DNA from: CAZMMV01 sp964567475
GTDB lineage: Bacteria; Bacillota; Clostridia; Tissierellales; Tissierellaceae
DNA: 27,757 nucleotides
NCBI GenBank assembly: GCA_964567475.1
Contig: CAZMMV010000013.1
Coordinates: 1 to 27,757 of the forward strand
Reading direction: 5' to 3'
Shown: piece after piece, positions 8,521 through 16,319 of the stretch
Position numbering within the stretch: the first letter of the stretch is position 1
Layout of the letters: each line of letters starts with the position of its first letter
The notes under the pieces: generated by a model
What the model was told of the DNA's origin: nothing
The model's input: only the letters and a program-made list of their open reading frames with translations
The model's database searches: none
Position numbers and translations under genes: made by a program

Positions 8521-9080
8521 ATATACCAAAGAGCTTTGTTGGAGGTTGTTATTCCTATGGCACCTGCTTCAAAAGCTAAGTTAATATCAAAAATATCCTT
8601 GATTAAGCCACTAGCAATTAGGGGTATTTTAGTTTCTAGAATTATTTGACTTATAATTCTAGGGATTATCCCAGGCAACAATTCAATTACATTGGGTCGG
8701 TTTTTTTTAATAGAATCAAGATTTTTTCTTAGGGAACAACCGTTTGAAATATATAATCTCTGTATGGAGAAAACCCCCATATCTTTGCTAAGTTTCACTA
8801 AGTTGTTTTTTTCTGTAATTATTCCATCTGGACATATATTTTTTACAATATATTCTAGACCCCAGGTATCTTTAGAAAAACCATCAATAGAATCTACTAA
8901 TATATATAATCCTTTATTTTCTTTTCTAACCCTATTAGAAATTTCTTTTAAATTAAATATATTTCCAGTTAAAAGAAATATTATTTCGCAGGGAGAATTT
9001 AAAGCTAAGTCTAAACTATCTAAATCATAAATAGAAGCAATAACTTGATTATTAGAAATTCTATCAAAAAAATGGTTCAC
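8517..9080 (-). CDS. glpP: Glycerol-3-phosphate-responsive antiterminator GlpP
   Basis: A 187-aa protein matching the G3P_antiterm family along its whole length. In Bacillus this family binds leader mRNA of glycerol genes and prevents termination when glycerol-3-phosphate is present. Conserved segments seen are VIASIYDLDSLDLAL, SPCEIIFLLTGNI, DGIITEKNNL, FSIQRLYIS, VIELLPGIIPRI and IPLIASGLI, in the order and spacing of the family's TIM-barrel fold. I chose GTG at 9080, because AAGGAG is 8 nt upstream. The longer frame from GTG 9089 would overlap its own ribosome binding site. No glpF, glpK or glpD is in the window, so its target genes must be elsewhere. It is the last gene of a minus-strand operon. 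Confidence 0.88.
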   Translation of the reverse strand: MNHFFDRISNNQVIASIYDLDSLDLALNSPCEIIFLLTGNIFNLKEISNRVRKENKGLYILVDSIDGFSKDTWGLEYIVKNICPDGIITEKNNLVKLSKDMGVFSIQRLYISNGCSLRKNLDSIKKNRPNVIELLPGIIPRIISQIILETKIPLIASGLIKDIFDINLAFEAGAIGITTSNKALWYI

Positions 9081-9101
9081 ATTTGTCACTCCTTAAACTT
9101 C

Positions 9102-9353
9102 TTATAAGTTTTTAATAAGTTCTAGTTTTTCCTTTTTATTAAGTTGCTTAATTACATATTCTCTTTTCTGTGCATCTATTCTATTATTAAATGTTTCGAA
9201 ATAGACTAATTTAACAGGAAGCCTTGCCCTAGTATATTTTGAAGCTGTGCCTTTGTTGTGCTTTACTATTCTTCGATATAAATCAACAGTCCATCCAGTA
9301 TAGAGTGTATTATCACTACATTTTAGCATATATACATAGGATAAATCAGTCAT
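9102..9353 (-). CDS. GIY-YIG nuclease-superfamily protein (UPF0213/YhbQ-like)
   Basis: An 83-aa single-domain GIY-YIG protein. The motif appears as YVYMLKC...LYTGWT near residues 6-21, followed by conserved Arg in DLYRRIVKHN, then KYTRARLPVKLVYFE, and the late Glu in AQKREYVIKQL. Members are predicted DNA endonucleases or DNA-processing proteins; the physiological role is unsettled. The length is normal for the small stand-alone family. It overlaps recX by 8 nt at its start and is followed 21 nt later by glpP. Confidence 0.9.
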   Translation of the reverse strand: MTDLSYVYMLKCSDNTLYTGWTVDLYRRIVKHNKGTASKYTRARLPVKLVYFETFNNRIDAQKREYVIKQLNKKEKLELIKNL

Positions 9354-9993
9354 ATAAATCTTCTTCCCTATCTATTTCAGTTAAAATTTCTCTAACTACC
9401 TTAGAAATAATATCATAAGAAAATCCTCTTCTTTGTAAGAATCCAGACATTTTTCTATAAACAGCATTTTTGTCATCATTTCTATAGGAGTACATTTTCT
9501 TATCTGCTATTTCCTTTGCAAGTCTATACTGATCATTGCGGTCATAATCTAAGACTTCATTTATAATTTCTTTAGAAACACCCTTTAATCTTAGTTCATG
9601 TTTAATTCTTTCTGGTCCGTGTTTATTTAGATTTATCTTATCATTAATAAAAGATTTAGCAAAATTTTTATCATTTATATAGTTTTTATCTTTACAAGAA
9701 GAGATTACATTTTCTATATGCTCATCTATATATCCTTTTCTTTTTAAAGAATCATATATTTCTTTTTCTGATCTTTGTCTATATGTTAAAAGATTTAAAG
9801 CATAATCAAGAGCTTTGTTTTCTTCTTCAGCCATTAGAATGTTTTCTATAAAATCATCATTTACTTCCATGTCTACTTTTAAATTATATTTAAGCATTAC
9901 TTCTTTATTAATTCCTAAAGCAAAAGCATCATTTATATAGATATTAACTCTATTTTTTCTTCTTTTTTGAGCTTCAATTTTAGTTATTTTCAT
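9346..9993 (-). CDS. recX: RecX, modulator of RecA
   Basis: A 215-aa RecX-family protein, all helical, which controls RecA filaments during recombination and SOS. Family features visible are the N-terminal INDAFALGI segment, NLLTYRQRSEKEIYDSLKRKGY, then DKNYINDKNFAKSFI, GPERIKHELRLKGV and the C-terminal repeat KMSGFLQRRGFSYDIISKVV. These are the usual tandem three-helix repeats. ATG follows GGGGTG with normal spacing. It sits 10 nt after the pspC-like gene and overlaps the GIY-YIG gene by 8 nt, so these form one operon. recA is not in the window. Confidence 0.92.
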   Translation of the reverse strand: MKITKIEAQKRRKNRVNIYINDAFALGINKEVMLKYNLKVDMEVNDDFIENILMAEEENKALDYALNLLTYRQRSEKEIYDSLKRKGYIDEHIENVISSCKDKNYINDKNFAKSFINDKINLNKHGPERIKHELRLKGVSKEIINEVLDYDRNDQYRLAKEIADKKMYSYRNDDKNAVYRKMSGFLQRRGFSYDIISKVVREILTEIDREEDLYD

Positions 9994-10003
9994 TTAATCA
10001 CCC

Positions 10004-10429
10004 CTATTTATCTTTTGGTCGAAAAATTATATATAGTCCTAATAGGATTAATAAAACAGGCCAAATAGGGAAATATCTCCACAGTTGTCTCATTCTATAA
10101 AGAATATTAGGAAATATTTTTTCAGTTAATAGATAAGCACCCCATAAAACTAGACCTAATCCTACAATTAGAGAAGTGTTTTTCTTAGTTTTTATATATT
10201 TTTCTTGAGTTTGATTATCTTCAACATTGTCTTGATATATTACTTCATTATCTTCAGGAATAATAAATGACGAAATAATATAAATTGTTAAAAATATCCT
10301 TGAAGAAAGAAAGACAAGTACTATAAAAGCTAATCTAACAATTGTGGAATCAATATCAAAATACTCTCCGATTCCTCCACAAACTCCAAAAAATACTCTA
10401 TCATTTTTAGAACGTTTAATTTTATTAAT
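10004..10429 (-). CDS. PspC-domain membrane protein with a probable ATT start codon
   Basis: An intact 141-codon frame. It reads (M)NKIKRSKNDRVFFGVCGG..., the PspC domain signature (RSxxDRxxxGVCGGIxEYF, then D-T-IVRL). A membrane helix covers about 38-58, followed by an acidic linker, and two further hydrophobic segments (about 83-97 and 116-135) form a C-terminal membrane region. No ATG, GTG or TTG occurs in frame between the upstream stop (10445-10447) and the domain. A strong AAAGGAGG site at 10438-10446 sits 8 nt before ATT (10427-10429), giving the start expected for the family. ATA at 10432 is a poorer alternative (5 nt). PspC proteins act in envelope-stress response. It is the first gene of the recX operon. 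A start-codon mutation making it poorly expressed is possible. Confidence 0.82.
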   Translation of the reverse strand: MNKIKRSKNDRVFFGVCGGIGEYFDIDSTIVRLAFIVLVFLSSRIFLTIYIISSFIIPEDNEVIYQDNVEDNQTQEKYIKTKKNTSLIVGLGLVLWGAYLLTEKIFPNILYRMRQLWRYFPIWPVLLILLGLYIIFRPKDK

Positions 10430-10462
10430 TATAAAAACCTCCTTTTATATATTTATAAGTCT

Positions 10463-10491
10463 ATTTTATCAGATTTTAGTAAAGAATTAAA
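10463..10491 (-). promoter_or_regulatory. Candidate promoter for the pspC-recX-glpP operon
   Basis: On the minus strand TGATAAAAT (extended -10, with TAAAAT at 10463-10468) lies 17 bp from TTTAAT (10486-10491). Transcription would begin about 25 nt before the pspC ribosome binding site. The -35 is weak. Confidence 0.4.
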
Positions 10492-10579
10492 CATATATAG
10501 CTTTATAGTTAAAAAAAAGATACAATGGAATAAATTTATGTTAATATCTATATATAGAATAACTTGGAAGGTGATTTAA

Positions 10580-11014
10580 ATGTATAGTATTTTATCTATT
10601 TTTTTAAAGTACATATTTATAGTAATAATCTATCTATTTATATTTAGTATTATTAGGATGATATATTCAGATATCCGTGGAATGGAAGGAATAATTTTAG
10701 AAGATGCATCCTATTTAAAGTTGATTAGTAATAAGGATAGTCTTGCATTAAAAATAAAAGACTATTATATAATTGACAAAGAATTAAGTTTGGGGAGAGA
10801 TAAAAATAATGATGTAGTTATAAAAAATCAATTTATATCAAAAAGGCATTTCAAAATAATAGAAGATGAAGAAGAATATTTTTTAGAAGATTTAAGTAGT
10901 GCAAATGGAACATATTTAAATAGGGACAAAGTATTTGATACAGTAAGACTACAAAATCGTGATATTATTAGAGTTGGTCAAATAGAATTTTTATTTATAA
11001 AAAAGAACAGGTGA
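10580..11014 (+). CDS. Membrane-anchored FHA-domain protein
   Basis: A 144-aa protein with one N-terminal membrane helix (about 8-28) and a C-terminal forkhead-associated domain (about 60-140) in the cytoplasm. Phosphothreonine-binding residues are present: G72-R73, S87 with H90 (SKRH), and N109-G110 (SANGTYLN). Such adaptors bind phosphorylated partners of wall-synthesis machinery. It lies 6 nt before the SEDS gene, matching the FHA-RodA-PbpA order known from Actinobacteria and seen in Clostridia. No Ser/Thr kinase or phosphatase is encoded nearby, so its kinase would be elsewhere. ATG follows GGAAGGTG. Confidence 0.9.
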   Translation: MYSILSIFLKYIFIVIIYLFIFSIIRMIYSDIRGMEGIILEDASYLKLISNKDSLALKIKDYYIIDKELSLGRDKNNDVVIKNQFISKRHFKIIEDEEEYFLEDLSSANGTYLNRDKVFDTVRLQNRDIIRVGQIEFLFIKKNR

Positions 11015-11020
11015 TAATAA

Positions 11021-12277
11021 ATGTTTAAAAGATTATTTAGGGAAAAAACTCCAAGAAATTTATTGTTTATTTTTCAAGTCTTAGCACTTTCATTGCTTTT
11101 TATAAATCAAGGAAAGAATATAGATGAATACGCAATTATGACAGGTATAGGTTTAGTGCTTATTATCTACTTATCAAACTATATACTTAACAAGGTATCC
11201 TTTGGAGATAATTATATATTTCTAATAGTTACAATGTTATTATCCATAGGCGTAATTATGATCTATAGAATAGATGAGAAATTAGGTGTTAAGCAATTGA
11301 TTTGGATTTCAATAGGTATTATATTATTTTTCTTAGCTTATTTTATAATGAAATATGTTAAAGGATGGGAAAATGGAATTTATGTATATATCATAGCGTC
11401 TTATGGATTATTTTTGATTACTTTTGTTTTAGGAGTCAGAAAAGGAGGAGCTTTAAACTGGATTAACATTAAAGGGATAGTATTTCAACCAGCAGAAATA
11501 ATAAAAGTTCTCCTTATATTTATTTTAGCTGCATACTATTCAAATAAAGATAAATGGAAAAATATAAAATATTCATCTTATTATTTAATGGGCATTTTAT
11601 ATTCTTTTATCTTATTATTATTTTTACAGAAGGACCTAGGTACAGCTTTATTGTTTTATGGAATATTTATTATAATACAATTTATTTATGATGAAAATAG
11701 AAAGCTTGTTTTATATAATATAGGATTATTTACAATAAGTGGATCTTTAGGATACTTTGTTTTTGATCACGTACAAATAAGATTTCAATCTTGGATTAAT
11801 CCTTGGAAATATATAGAAAGACAAGGTTATCAAATAACCCAATCATTATTTGCCATAGCAGAAGGTGGATTTTTTGGAAAAGGATTAGGATTGGGATATC
11901 CAGATTTTATTCCAGTAGTTTACACAGATTTTATATTTTCTGCTATATGTGAGGAAATGGGGACTTTTATGGGGATGGGAATAATAATATTATTTATGAT
12001 TTTAGTATATAGAGGTTTTAAAATAGCCATAGTACAGAAAAATTTATTTTATAAAATTCTTGCAATAGGAATAAGTAGTTTGTTTGGAATTCAAAGTTTT
12101 ATTATATTAGGGGGAGTATTAAAAGTAATACCTCTTACAGGAATTACACTTCCATTTGTTAGTTATGGTGGTAGTTCTATGTTAACTAGTTTTGTAGCCT
12201 TAGGAATACTTCAATCTTGTTCTGAAGAAATAAATACTAAGGAGGTTAGACCATGGGGAAAGAAATTAAAAGAATAA
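11021..12277 (+). CDS. SEDS-family peptidoglycan glycosyltransferase (FtsW/RodA/SpoVE type)
   Basis: A 418-aa polytopic membrane protein of about ten helices that would polymerise glycan strands from lipid II with a class B PBP. Family landmarks are present: GGALNWINIKGIVFQPAEIIK (about 142-162), GYQITQSLFAIAEGG, the TDFIFSAICEEMG segment, and LPFVSYGGSSML near the C-terminus. One key position differs. Where E. coli FtsW has NPWEDPFGSGYQ with the essential Asp, this protein has NPWKYIERQGYQ, so Tyr264 (codon TAT at 11810) replaces that Asp. Glycosyltransferase activity is therefore in doubt. The gene overlaps the penicillin-binding protein gene by 25 nt, so the two are coupled. Confidence 0.92.
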   Translation: MFKRLFREKTPRNLLFIFQVLALSLLFINQGKNIDEYAIMTGIGLVLIIYLSNYILNKVSFGDNYIFLIVTMLLSIGVIMIYRIDEKLGVKQLIWISIGIILFFLAYFIMKYVKGWENGIYVYIIASYGLFLITFVLGVRKGGALNWINIKGIVFQPAEIIKVLLIFILAAYYSNKDKWKNIKYSSYYLMGILYSFILLLFLQKDLGTALLFYGIFIIIQFIYDENRKLVLYNIGLFTISGSLGYFVFDHVQIRFQSWINPWKYIERQGYQITQSLFAIAEGGFFGKGLGLGYPDFIPVVYTDFIFSAICEEMGTFMGMGIIILFMILVYRGFKIAIVQKNLFYKILAIGISSLFGIQSFIILGGVLKVIPLTGITLPFVSYGGSSMLTSFVALGILQSCSEEINTKEVRPWGKKLKE

Positions 12278-13659
12278 TAGCTGTATTAGTTGGGTTTTGC
12301 TTATTATTTATAAGTTTAATAGCATATTTGAGTTATTTTCAAGTTTTTAAAGCAGAAAAAATAAAAAATAATAGTTATAACAAGAGATTATGGATGAGTG
12401 AAGAATCAACTTTAAGAGGTTCTATACTAGATAGGAATAACAACATTCTTGCTTTTAGTGAAAAGGATGGAGAGAGTTATAAAAGAAATTATAATTATGG
12501 TAGATTATATAGTCATATAATAGGATATAGCTATCGTGAATATGGAAAAGTAGGATTAGAATTAAAATATAATGATATACTTTTAGCTACAAGTGAAAAT
12601 GATGCAATAAATGAAATAAAAAATATAGTTTACTCTAATAAAAAAGGTAATAATATAAAACTAACCATAGACCATGGTTTACAGTCAAAGGCAAAAGAGT
12701 TATTAAAGGGTAGAAAGGGTTCTATAGTTGCTCTAAATCCTACTACAGGTGAGGTATATGCAATGGTTAGCATGCCAGACTTTGATAGTTCTAATTTAAG
12801 GGAAGATTGGAAACATATATCAGAAGATCCAAATAGTCCACTTTTAAATAGGGCTACTCAAGGTCTTTATCCGCCAGGTTCTACTTTTAAATTGATAACT
12901 GCAATAGGATTAATAGATTCTCCAGAGTTGGATCAAACTTATAGTTGTAAGGGTACTACTAATATTGATGGATATAATATTAGTGACTATAATAAAAAGG
13001 GTCATGGAGGGATTGATTTAGAAAGAGCATTAATTAAATCTTGTAACACATATTTCGCAGAGAAATCAATATTACTAGGAAAAGATAAAATAGGAGAAAC
13101 TGCTGAAAAATTTCTAATCAATAAAAAAATAGACTTTGATTTACCTGTTAGTGTATCTAAATTTTCATATAAAGATAATTTAGGTAAAACTGATATTGCT
13201 GCTTCTGCCATAGGCCAGGGTAAAGTATTGGCAACACCATTAAATATGGCTTTAATTGCAGCAGGTATAGCTAATAATGGAGTGATAGTCAAGCCAACTT
13301 TAGTTAAGGAAATAATATTTACTAGTGGAAGAATTAAAGATAATAGGAATGTAGAGATCCTTTCCCAAGGAACAAATTCTATTGCAGCAGAAAAGATAAA
13401 AGAAATAATGGTTAAAGTAGTAGAAGAGGGAACAGGTAAAAATGCAAGGATAAGAAACATAAAAGTAGCAGGAAAAACAGGAACTGCAGAAAATCAAACA
13501 GATAAAAATCATGCATGGTTCATAGGCTTTGCTCCAGCAGATAATCCAAAGGTTGCAGTAGCAGTAGTATTAGAAGAAGAGGGTTCAACAGGTGGTGCTG
13601 CATCAGCACCAATAGCTAGAGATATTATGAAGTATGCAATAGAAGAGATTAAAAATTAA
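12253..13659 (+). CDS. Class B penicillin-binding protein (PBP2/PbpA-like transpeptidase)
   Basis: A 468-aa monofunctional DD-transpeptidase with an N-terminal membrane anchor (about 8-28) and its catalytic domain outside the membrane. The three penicillin-binding motifs are intact: S210-T-F-K213 in YPPGSTFKL, S263-C-N265, and K408-T-G410 in VAGKTGTAE. The pedestal is short and there are no PASTA domains, as in the PbpA class associated with FHA and RodA genes. It cross-links glycan made by its SEDS partner. ATG at 12253 follows AAGGAGG and lies inside the SEDS gene. A strong terminator follows. Confidence 0.94.
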   Translation: MGKEIKRIIAVLVGFCLLFISLIAYLSYFQVFKAEKIKNNSYNKRLWMSEESTLRGSILDRNNNILAFSEKDGESYKRNYNYGRLYSHIIGYSYREYGKVGLELKYNDILLATSENDAINEIKNIVYSNKKGNNIKLTIDHGLQSKAKELLKGRKGSIVALNPTTGEVYAMVSMPDFDSSNLREDWKHISEDPNSPLLNRATQGLYPPGSTFKLITAIGLIDSPELDQTYSCKGTTNIDGYNISDYNKKGHGGIDLERALIKSCNTYFAEKSILLGKDKIGETAEKFLINKKIDFDLPVSVSKFSYKDNLGKTDIAASAIGQGKVLATPLNMALIAAGIANNGVIVKPTLVKEIIFTSGRIKDNRNVEILSQGTNSIAAEKIKEIMVKVVEEGTGKNARIRNIKVAGKTGTAENQTDKNHAWFIGFAPADNPKVAVAVVLEEEGSTGGAASAPIARDIMKYAIEEIKN

Positions 13660-13685
13660 AATATAGTAGGAGAATAATGTTAAAT

Positions 13686-13720
13686 AAAAGAACCTTGCCA
13701 ATGGCAAGGTTCTTTTATAG
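13686..13720. terminator. Bidirectional terminator between the PBP and NAD kinase genes
   Basis: AAAAGAACCTTGCC (13686-13699) and GGCAAGGTTCTTTT (13703-13716) form a perfect 14-bp stem with a 3-nt loop, with A- and T-tracts on both sides. It serves the convergent genes, and its right arm overlaps the NAD kinase stop codon (13715-13717). Confidence 0.92.
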
Positions 13721-14527
13721 AAATTTACTTTTTAAATTATTCCAATACATATCTTTATGAAAGTTTAATTTATATAAGATTTTATTAGAAATTTTTAAAT
13801 TTATACTTTGTACATTATTGTACTTAAGGTCCATTCCATCATTTATTATAACAGTAGAATTAGTATATCTAAACTCAGGTTTAATAGATATAATTATATC
13901 TCCAGGAACTATGGTGCTATTAGGTAGTGATCTATAGGCTTTAGAGCTAATAGGAGACACTGGAGTTAGCTGTAAGGTCTTTAATGAAGGATACACTATA
14001 CTTCCACCACTGGAGAAATTGTAAGCCGTACTACCTGCTGGAGTAGATATAATAACGCCATCACCACTAAATTTTTCTAAATGATTGTCATCTATAAAAA
14101 TTTCCAAATGAATTACTTTCGATTTAATATGTTTTATAACTATTTCATTGATTCCAGTAATGAAATAAGTTTTAGTTTTAGTTTTAATTTCTCCTTCAAC
14201 AAGAAAGATTTCTTCCATAAAATATTCTTTATTTATATATTTTTCTATAAAATCATCTATATTTTCAGGTAAGATTTCTTGAAAGAAACCTAAGTTTCCA
14301 GTATTAATACCTACAAATGGAATTTTAGGAAATCGATTTTTATGTACTGCTCTTAAGAAAGCTCCATCCCCACCTACGCATATGTTTAACTCTGCATTAT
14401 TGCTATATTTCTCTGGTATAATAAAACCTTTATCTTTAAGTTTTTGTGATAAAAGTTTTGATGTTCTTTTAGATTTATAATTTTTATTAGATATAATGTT
14501 TATAGTTTTATTTTTACTAGAATTCAA
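13715..14527 (-). CDS. nadK: NAD kinase
   Basis: A 270-aa ATP-NAD kinase that makes NADP in the cytoplasm. It has the GGDGA motif (52-56, ICVGGDGAFLRA), NEIVI (127-131) and the NAD-binding GDGVIISTPAGSTAYN (155-170), all in the family order, and a normal length. The start is TTG at 14527, with AGGAG about 7 nt upstream; no ATG gives a better fit. In many Clostridia it is followed by argR and recN, but here it lies alone, divergent from the RluA-type gene. Confidence 0.95.
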   Translation of the reverse strand: MNSSKNKTINIISNKNYKSKRTSKLLSQKLKDKGFIIPEKYSNNAELNICVGGDGAFLRAVHKNRFPKIPFVGINTGNLGFFQEILPENIDDFIEKYINKEYFMEEIFLVEGEIKTKTKTYFITGINEIVIKHIKSKVIHLEIFIDDNHLEKFSGDGVIISTPAGSTAYNFSSGGSIVYPSLKTLQLTPVSPISSKAYRSLPNSTIVPGDIIISIKPEFRYTNSTVIINDGMDLKYNNVQSINLKISNKILYKLNFHKDMYWNNLKSKFL

Positions 14528-14559
14528 AAGATCACTCCTAAAAGGTTTTATTCTTTAAG

Positions 14560-14581
14560 ATTATGCAAAATTTGATATAAT
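14560..14581 (+). promoter_or_regulatory. Candidate extended -10 promoter for the RluA-type gene
   Basis: TGATATAAT (TATAAT at 14576-14581 with TG one base upstream) lies about 50 bp before the start codon. No good -35 is visible, which extended -10 promoters tolerate. Several other A+T boxes lie close by. Confidence 0.35.
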
Positions 14582-14633
14582 AATTATAATACAATTACAT
14601 TATATAATAAAATACAAAAAAATGGAGGAAAAT

Positions 14634-15533
14634 ATGGATTTATTTGAAGAAAGTGAAGATGTTATAATATTTACTGGGAAAAATGAAAAACAAAACTTGG
14701 AAAGTTTCTTAATTAAAGAAGATATATCAGGAAGATTATTTAGAAAATTATACAAGGAAAAGAGTATTTATATAAATGGTAAGTTTAAAAATAGAAAAAC
14801 ATTAATAAATAAAGGAGATATAATATCTCTTTTAATGAAGGATGAAATTAACAATATAAAACCAGAGAAAATGAAATTAGATATTATATATGAAGATTTT
14901 GATTTGTTGATTCTTAATAAAAAACCCTATGTAGTAGTTCATCCTACTAAGTCACATGATGAAAATACCCTATCTAATGGAATATCATATTATTTTAGGG
15001 AAAACAATATAAATAAAAAGATTAGATTTGTAAATAGACTAGATATGAATACAAGTGGTATATTGATTGTAGCTAAGAATTCTTTTGCTCATCAACAAAT
15101 GGCTTTACAATTTGAAAAGGATATTGTAGAAAAGAAATATAAAGCTATAGTAGAAGGTGTGGTAAAAAAGAGTGAGGACTGTATAGATGTCTCTATCGAT
15201 ACAGAAGAAGGTAATATAAAAAGGATAGTAAATAAAAATGGACAAGAATCTTTAACTAAATATACTGTAATAGATAGATATAAAAATGCTAGCTTGTTAG
15301 ATATACAAATATTTACTGGGAGAGCTCATCAGATAAGGGTCCATCTATCACATATAGGGCATCCTATTATAGGGGATACACTATATAATGAGGAATCTAC
15401 TTATATAGATAGACAGGCTTTACATTCTTATTATTTAAAGATAAAGACGCCAAGAAGAAAAGAATATATAGAACTTCTTGCAGATTTGCCAGAAGATATG
15501 GAAGCATTAATAGAAAAGTTAAAGAATAAATAA
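14634..15533 (+). CDS. RluA-family RNA pseudouridine synthase
   Basis: A 299-aa enzyme that isomerises uridine to pseudouridine in rRNA or tRNA. An N-terminal S4-like RNA-binding region (LESFLIKEDISGRLFRKLYK...INGKF) is followed by the catalytic domain. The hallmark RLDMNTSG has catalytic Asp at residue 137, and GRAHQIRVHLSHIGHPIIGD is the second conserved block. The target uridine cannot be told. I prefer ATG at 14634, 4-5 nt after GGAGGA. The in-frame ATG at 14622 overlaps that ribosome binding site. The last codons lie inside a 46-nt palindrome. Confidence 0.92.
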   Translation: MDLFEESEDVIIFTGKNEKQNLESFLIKEDISGRLFRKLYKEKSIYINGKFKNRKTLINKGDIISLLMKDEINNIKPEKMKLDIIYEDFDLLILNKKPYVVVHPTKSHDENTLSNGISYYFRENNINKKIRFVNRLDMNTSGILIVAKNSFAHQQMALQFEKDIVEKKYKAIVEGVVKKSEDCIDVSIDTEEGNIKRIVNKNGQESLTKYTVIDRYKNASLLDIQIFTGRAHQIRVHLSHIGHPIIGDTLYNEESTYIDRQALHSYYLKIKTPRRKEYIELLADLPEDMEALIEKLKNK

Positions 15534-15557
15534 TATTATTTATTCTTTAACTTTTCT
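15512..15557. terminator. Perfect 46-nt palindrome at the convergent gene ends; likely bidirectional terminator
   Basis: Positions 15512-15557 are an uninterrupted inverted repeat with 23-nt arms (left arm AGAAAAGTTAAAGAATAAAT... ). It covers the last seven codons and stop of the RluA-type gene and reaches to 5 nt from the stop of the convergent gene. Each arm ends in an A/T tract, so it can serve both strands. Confidence 0.65.
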
Positions 15558-15561
15558 TCTA

Positions 15562-16194
15562 CTATATGACCTTTTTATCAGATTCTTCTTCTTTAGTGGT
15601 ATTTAGTAAATTCATTATTTCAACGATTTTGTTCATTTCTTTGACTTTATCTTTATTATTTTCTTTTTCTCCTAATAAAGGACCAAGAACTTCTATTAAT
15701 TTGGCAGGATCATTTATACAATCAGGATCTTTAGTTACTGAAGTCAGTAGATTAAACATTTTTTTATATTTATCTTTGTTAATAATTAAATCCATAAATA
15801 TCCCTAAATTATCATCATGTTTTTCAGGCATTTCTTTTTGAATAGTATCTATTATTTTACTTACTCGATCTCGATTGTTATCAACATTTACAGTAGTTGT
15901 AACATATCTGTGATCATCATCTTTCATAAATTCTATTAGTTCATTAAACTTAACAATCCGTTCTGTATAGAATATAGAACGATTTAATAATTCTATGTAT
16001 TCGTTAGGAAAATAAGGACCTATCTTTTTCAAAACTCTTATTTTTTCATTTGTATAACTAGCTTTAATTTGCATAGTTGATAAAAAACTTATCATAGGAT
16101 TAACCGAGTTTATATTATTACTTTTCTCATTTTCTTTAAAGCCTTTGTTTTTATATAATGTAAAAACAATAAATAATAATAATCCATTATCCAT
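15562..16194 (-). CDS. Hypothetical helical protein, 210 aa
   Basis: I do not recognise this protein. It begins MDNGLLLFIVFTLYKNKG, a short hydrophobic start too weak to call a signal peptide, followed by an Asn/Ser-rich stretch. The rest is predicted helical, with a conserved-looking core at about residues 50-95 (IRVLKKIGPYFPNEYIELLNRS) and an acidic/basic tail (GEKENNKDKVKE...TTKEEESDKK). ATG follows AGGAGG with good spacing. It is divergent from the 97-aa gene at 16320. Both contain a pattern of Leu/Ile-rich helix, Pro, and Glu-rich helix, so they may be functionally linked; that is inference. Confidence 0.75.
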   Translation of the reverse strand: MDNGLLLFIVFTLYKNKGFKENEKSNNINSVNPMISFLSTMQIKASYTNEKIRVLKKIGPYFPNEYIELLNRSIFYTERIVKFNELIEFMKDDDHRYVTTTVNVDNNRDRVSKIIDTIQKEMPEKHDDNLGIFMDLIINKDKYKKMFNLLTSVTKDPDCINDPAKLIEVLGPLLGEKENNKDKVKEMNKIVEIMNLLNTTKEEESDKKVI

Positions 16195-16319
16195 TTTATC
16201 CCTCCTAAAATTAGTACCTTAACTTATTATATGCAAGATAAATTAATAGTTTCTATATAAATTAGTAATATATTGATTTTAAAGTCATAAATTATCATAT
16301 AGAAAAGGGGGAGAATACA

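Noticed and set aside
13002..13460. Minus-strand ORF of 152 codons inside the PBP gene
   Set aside because: Antisense shadow of a gene with clear SxxK, SxN and KTG motifs; no ribosome binding site and no family resemblance.
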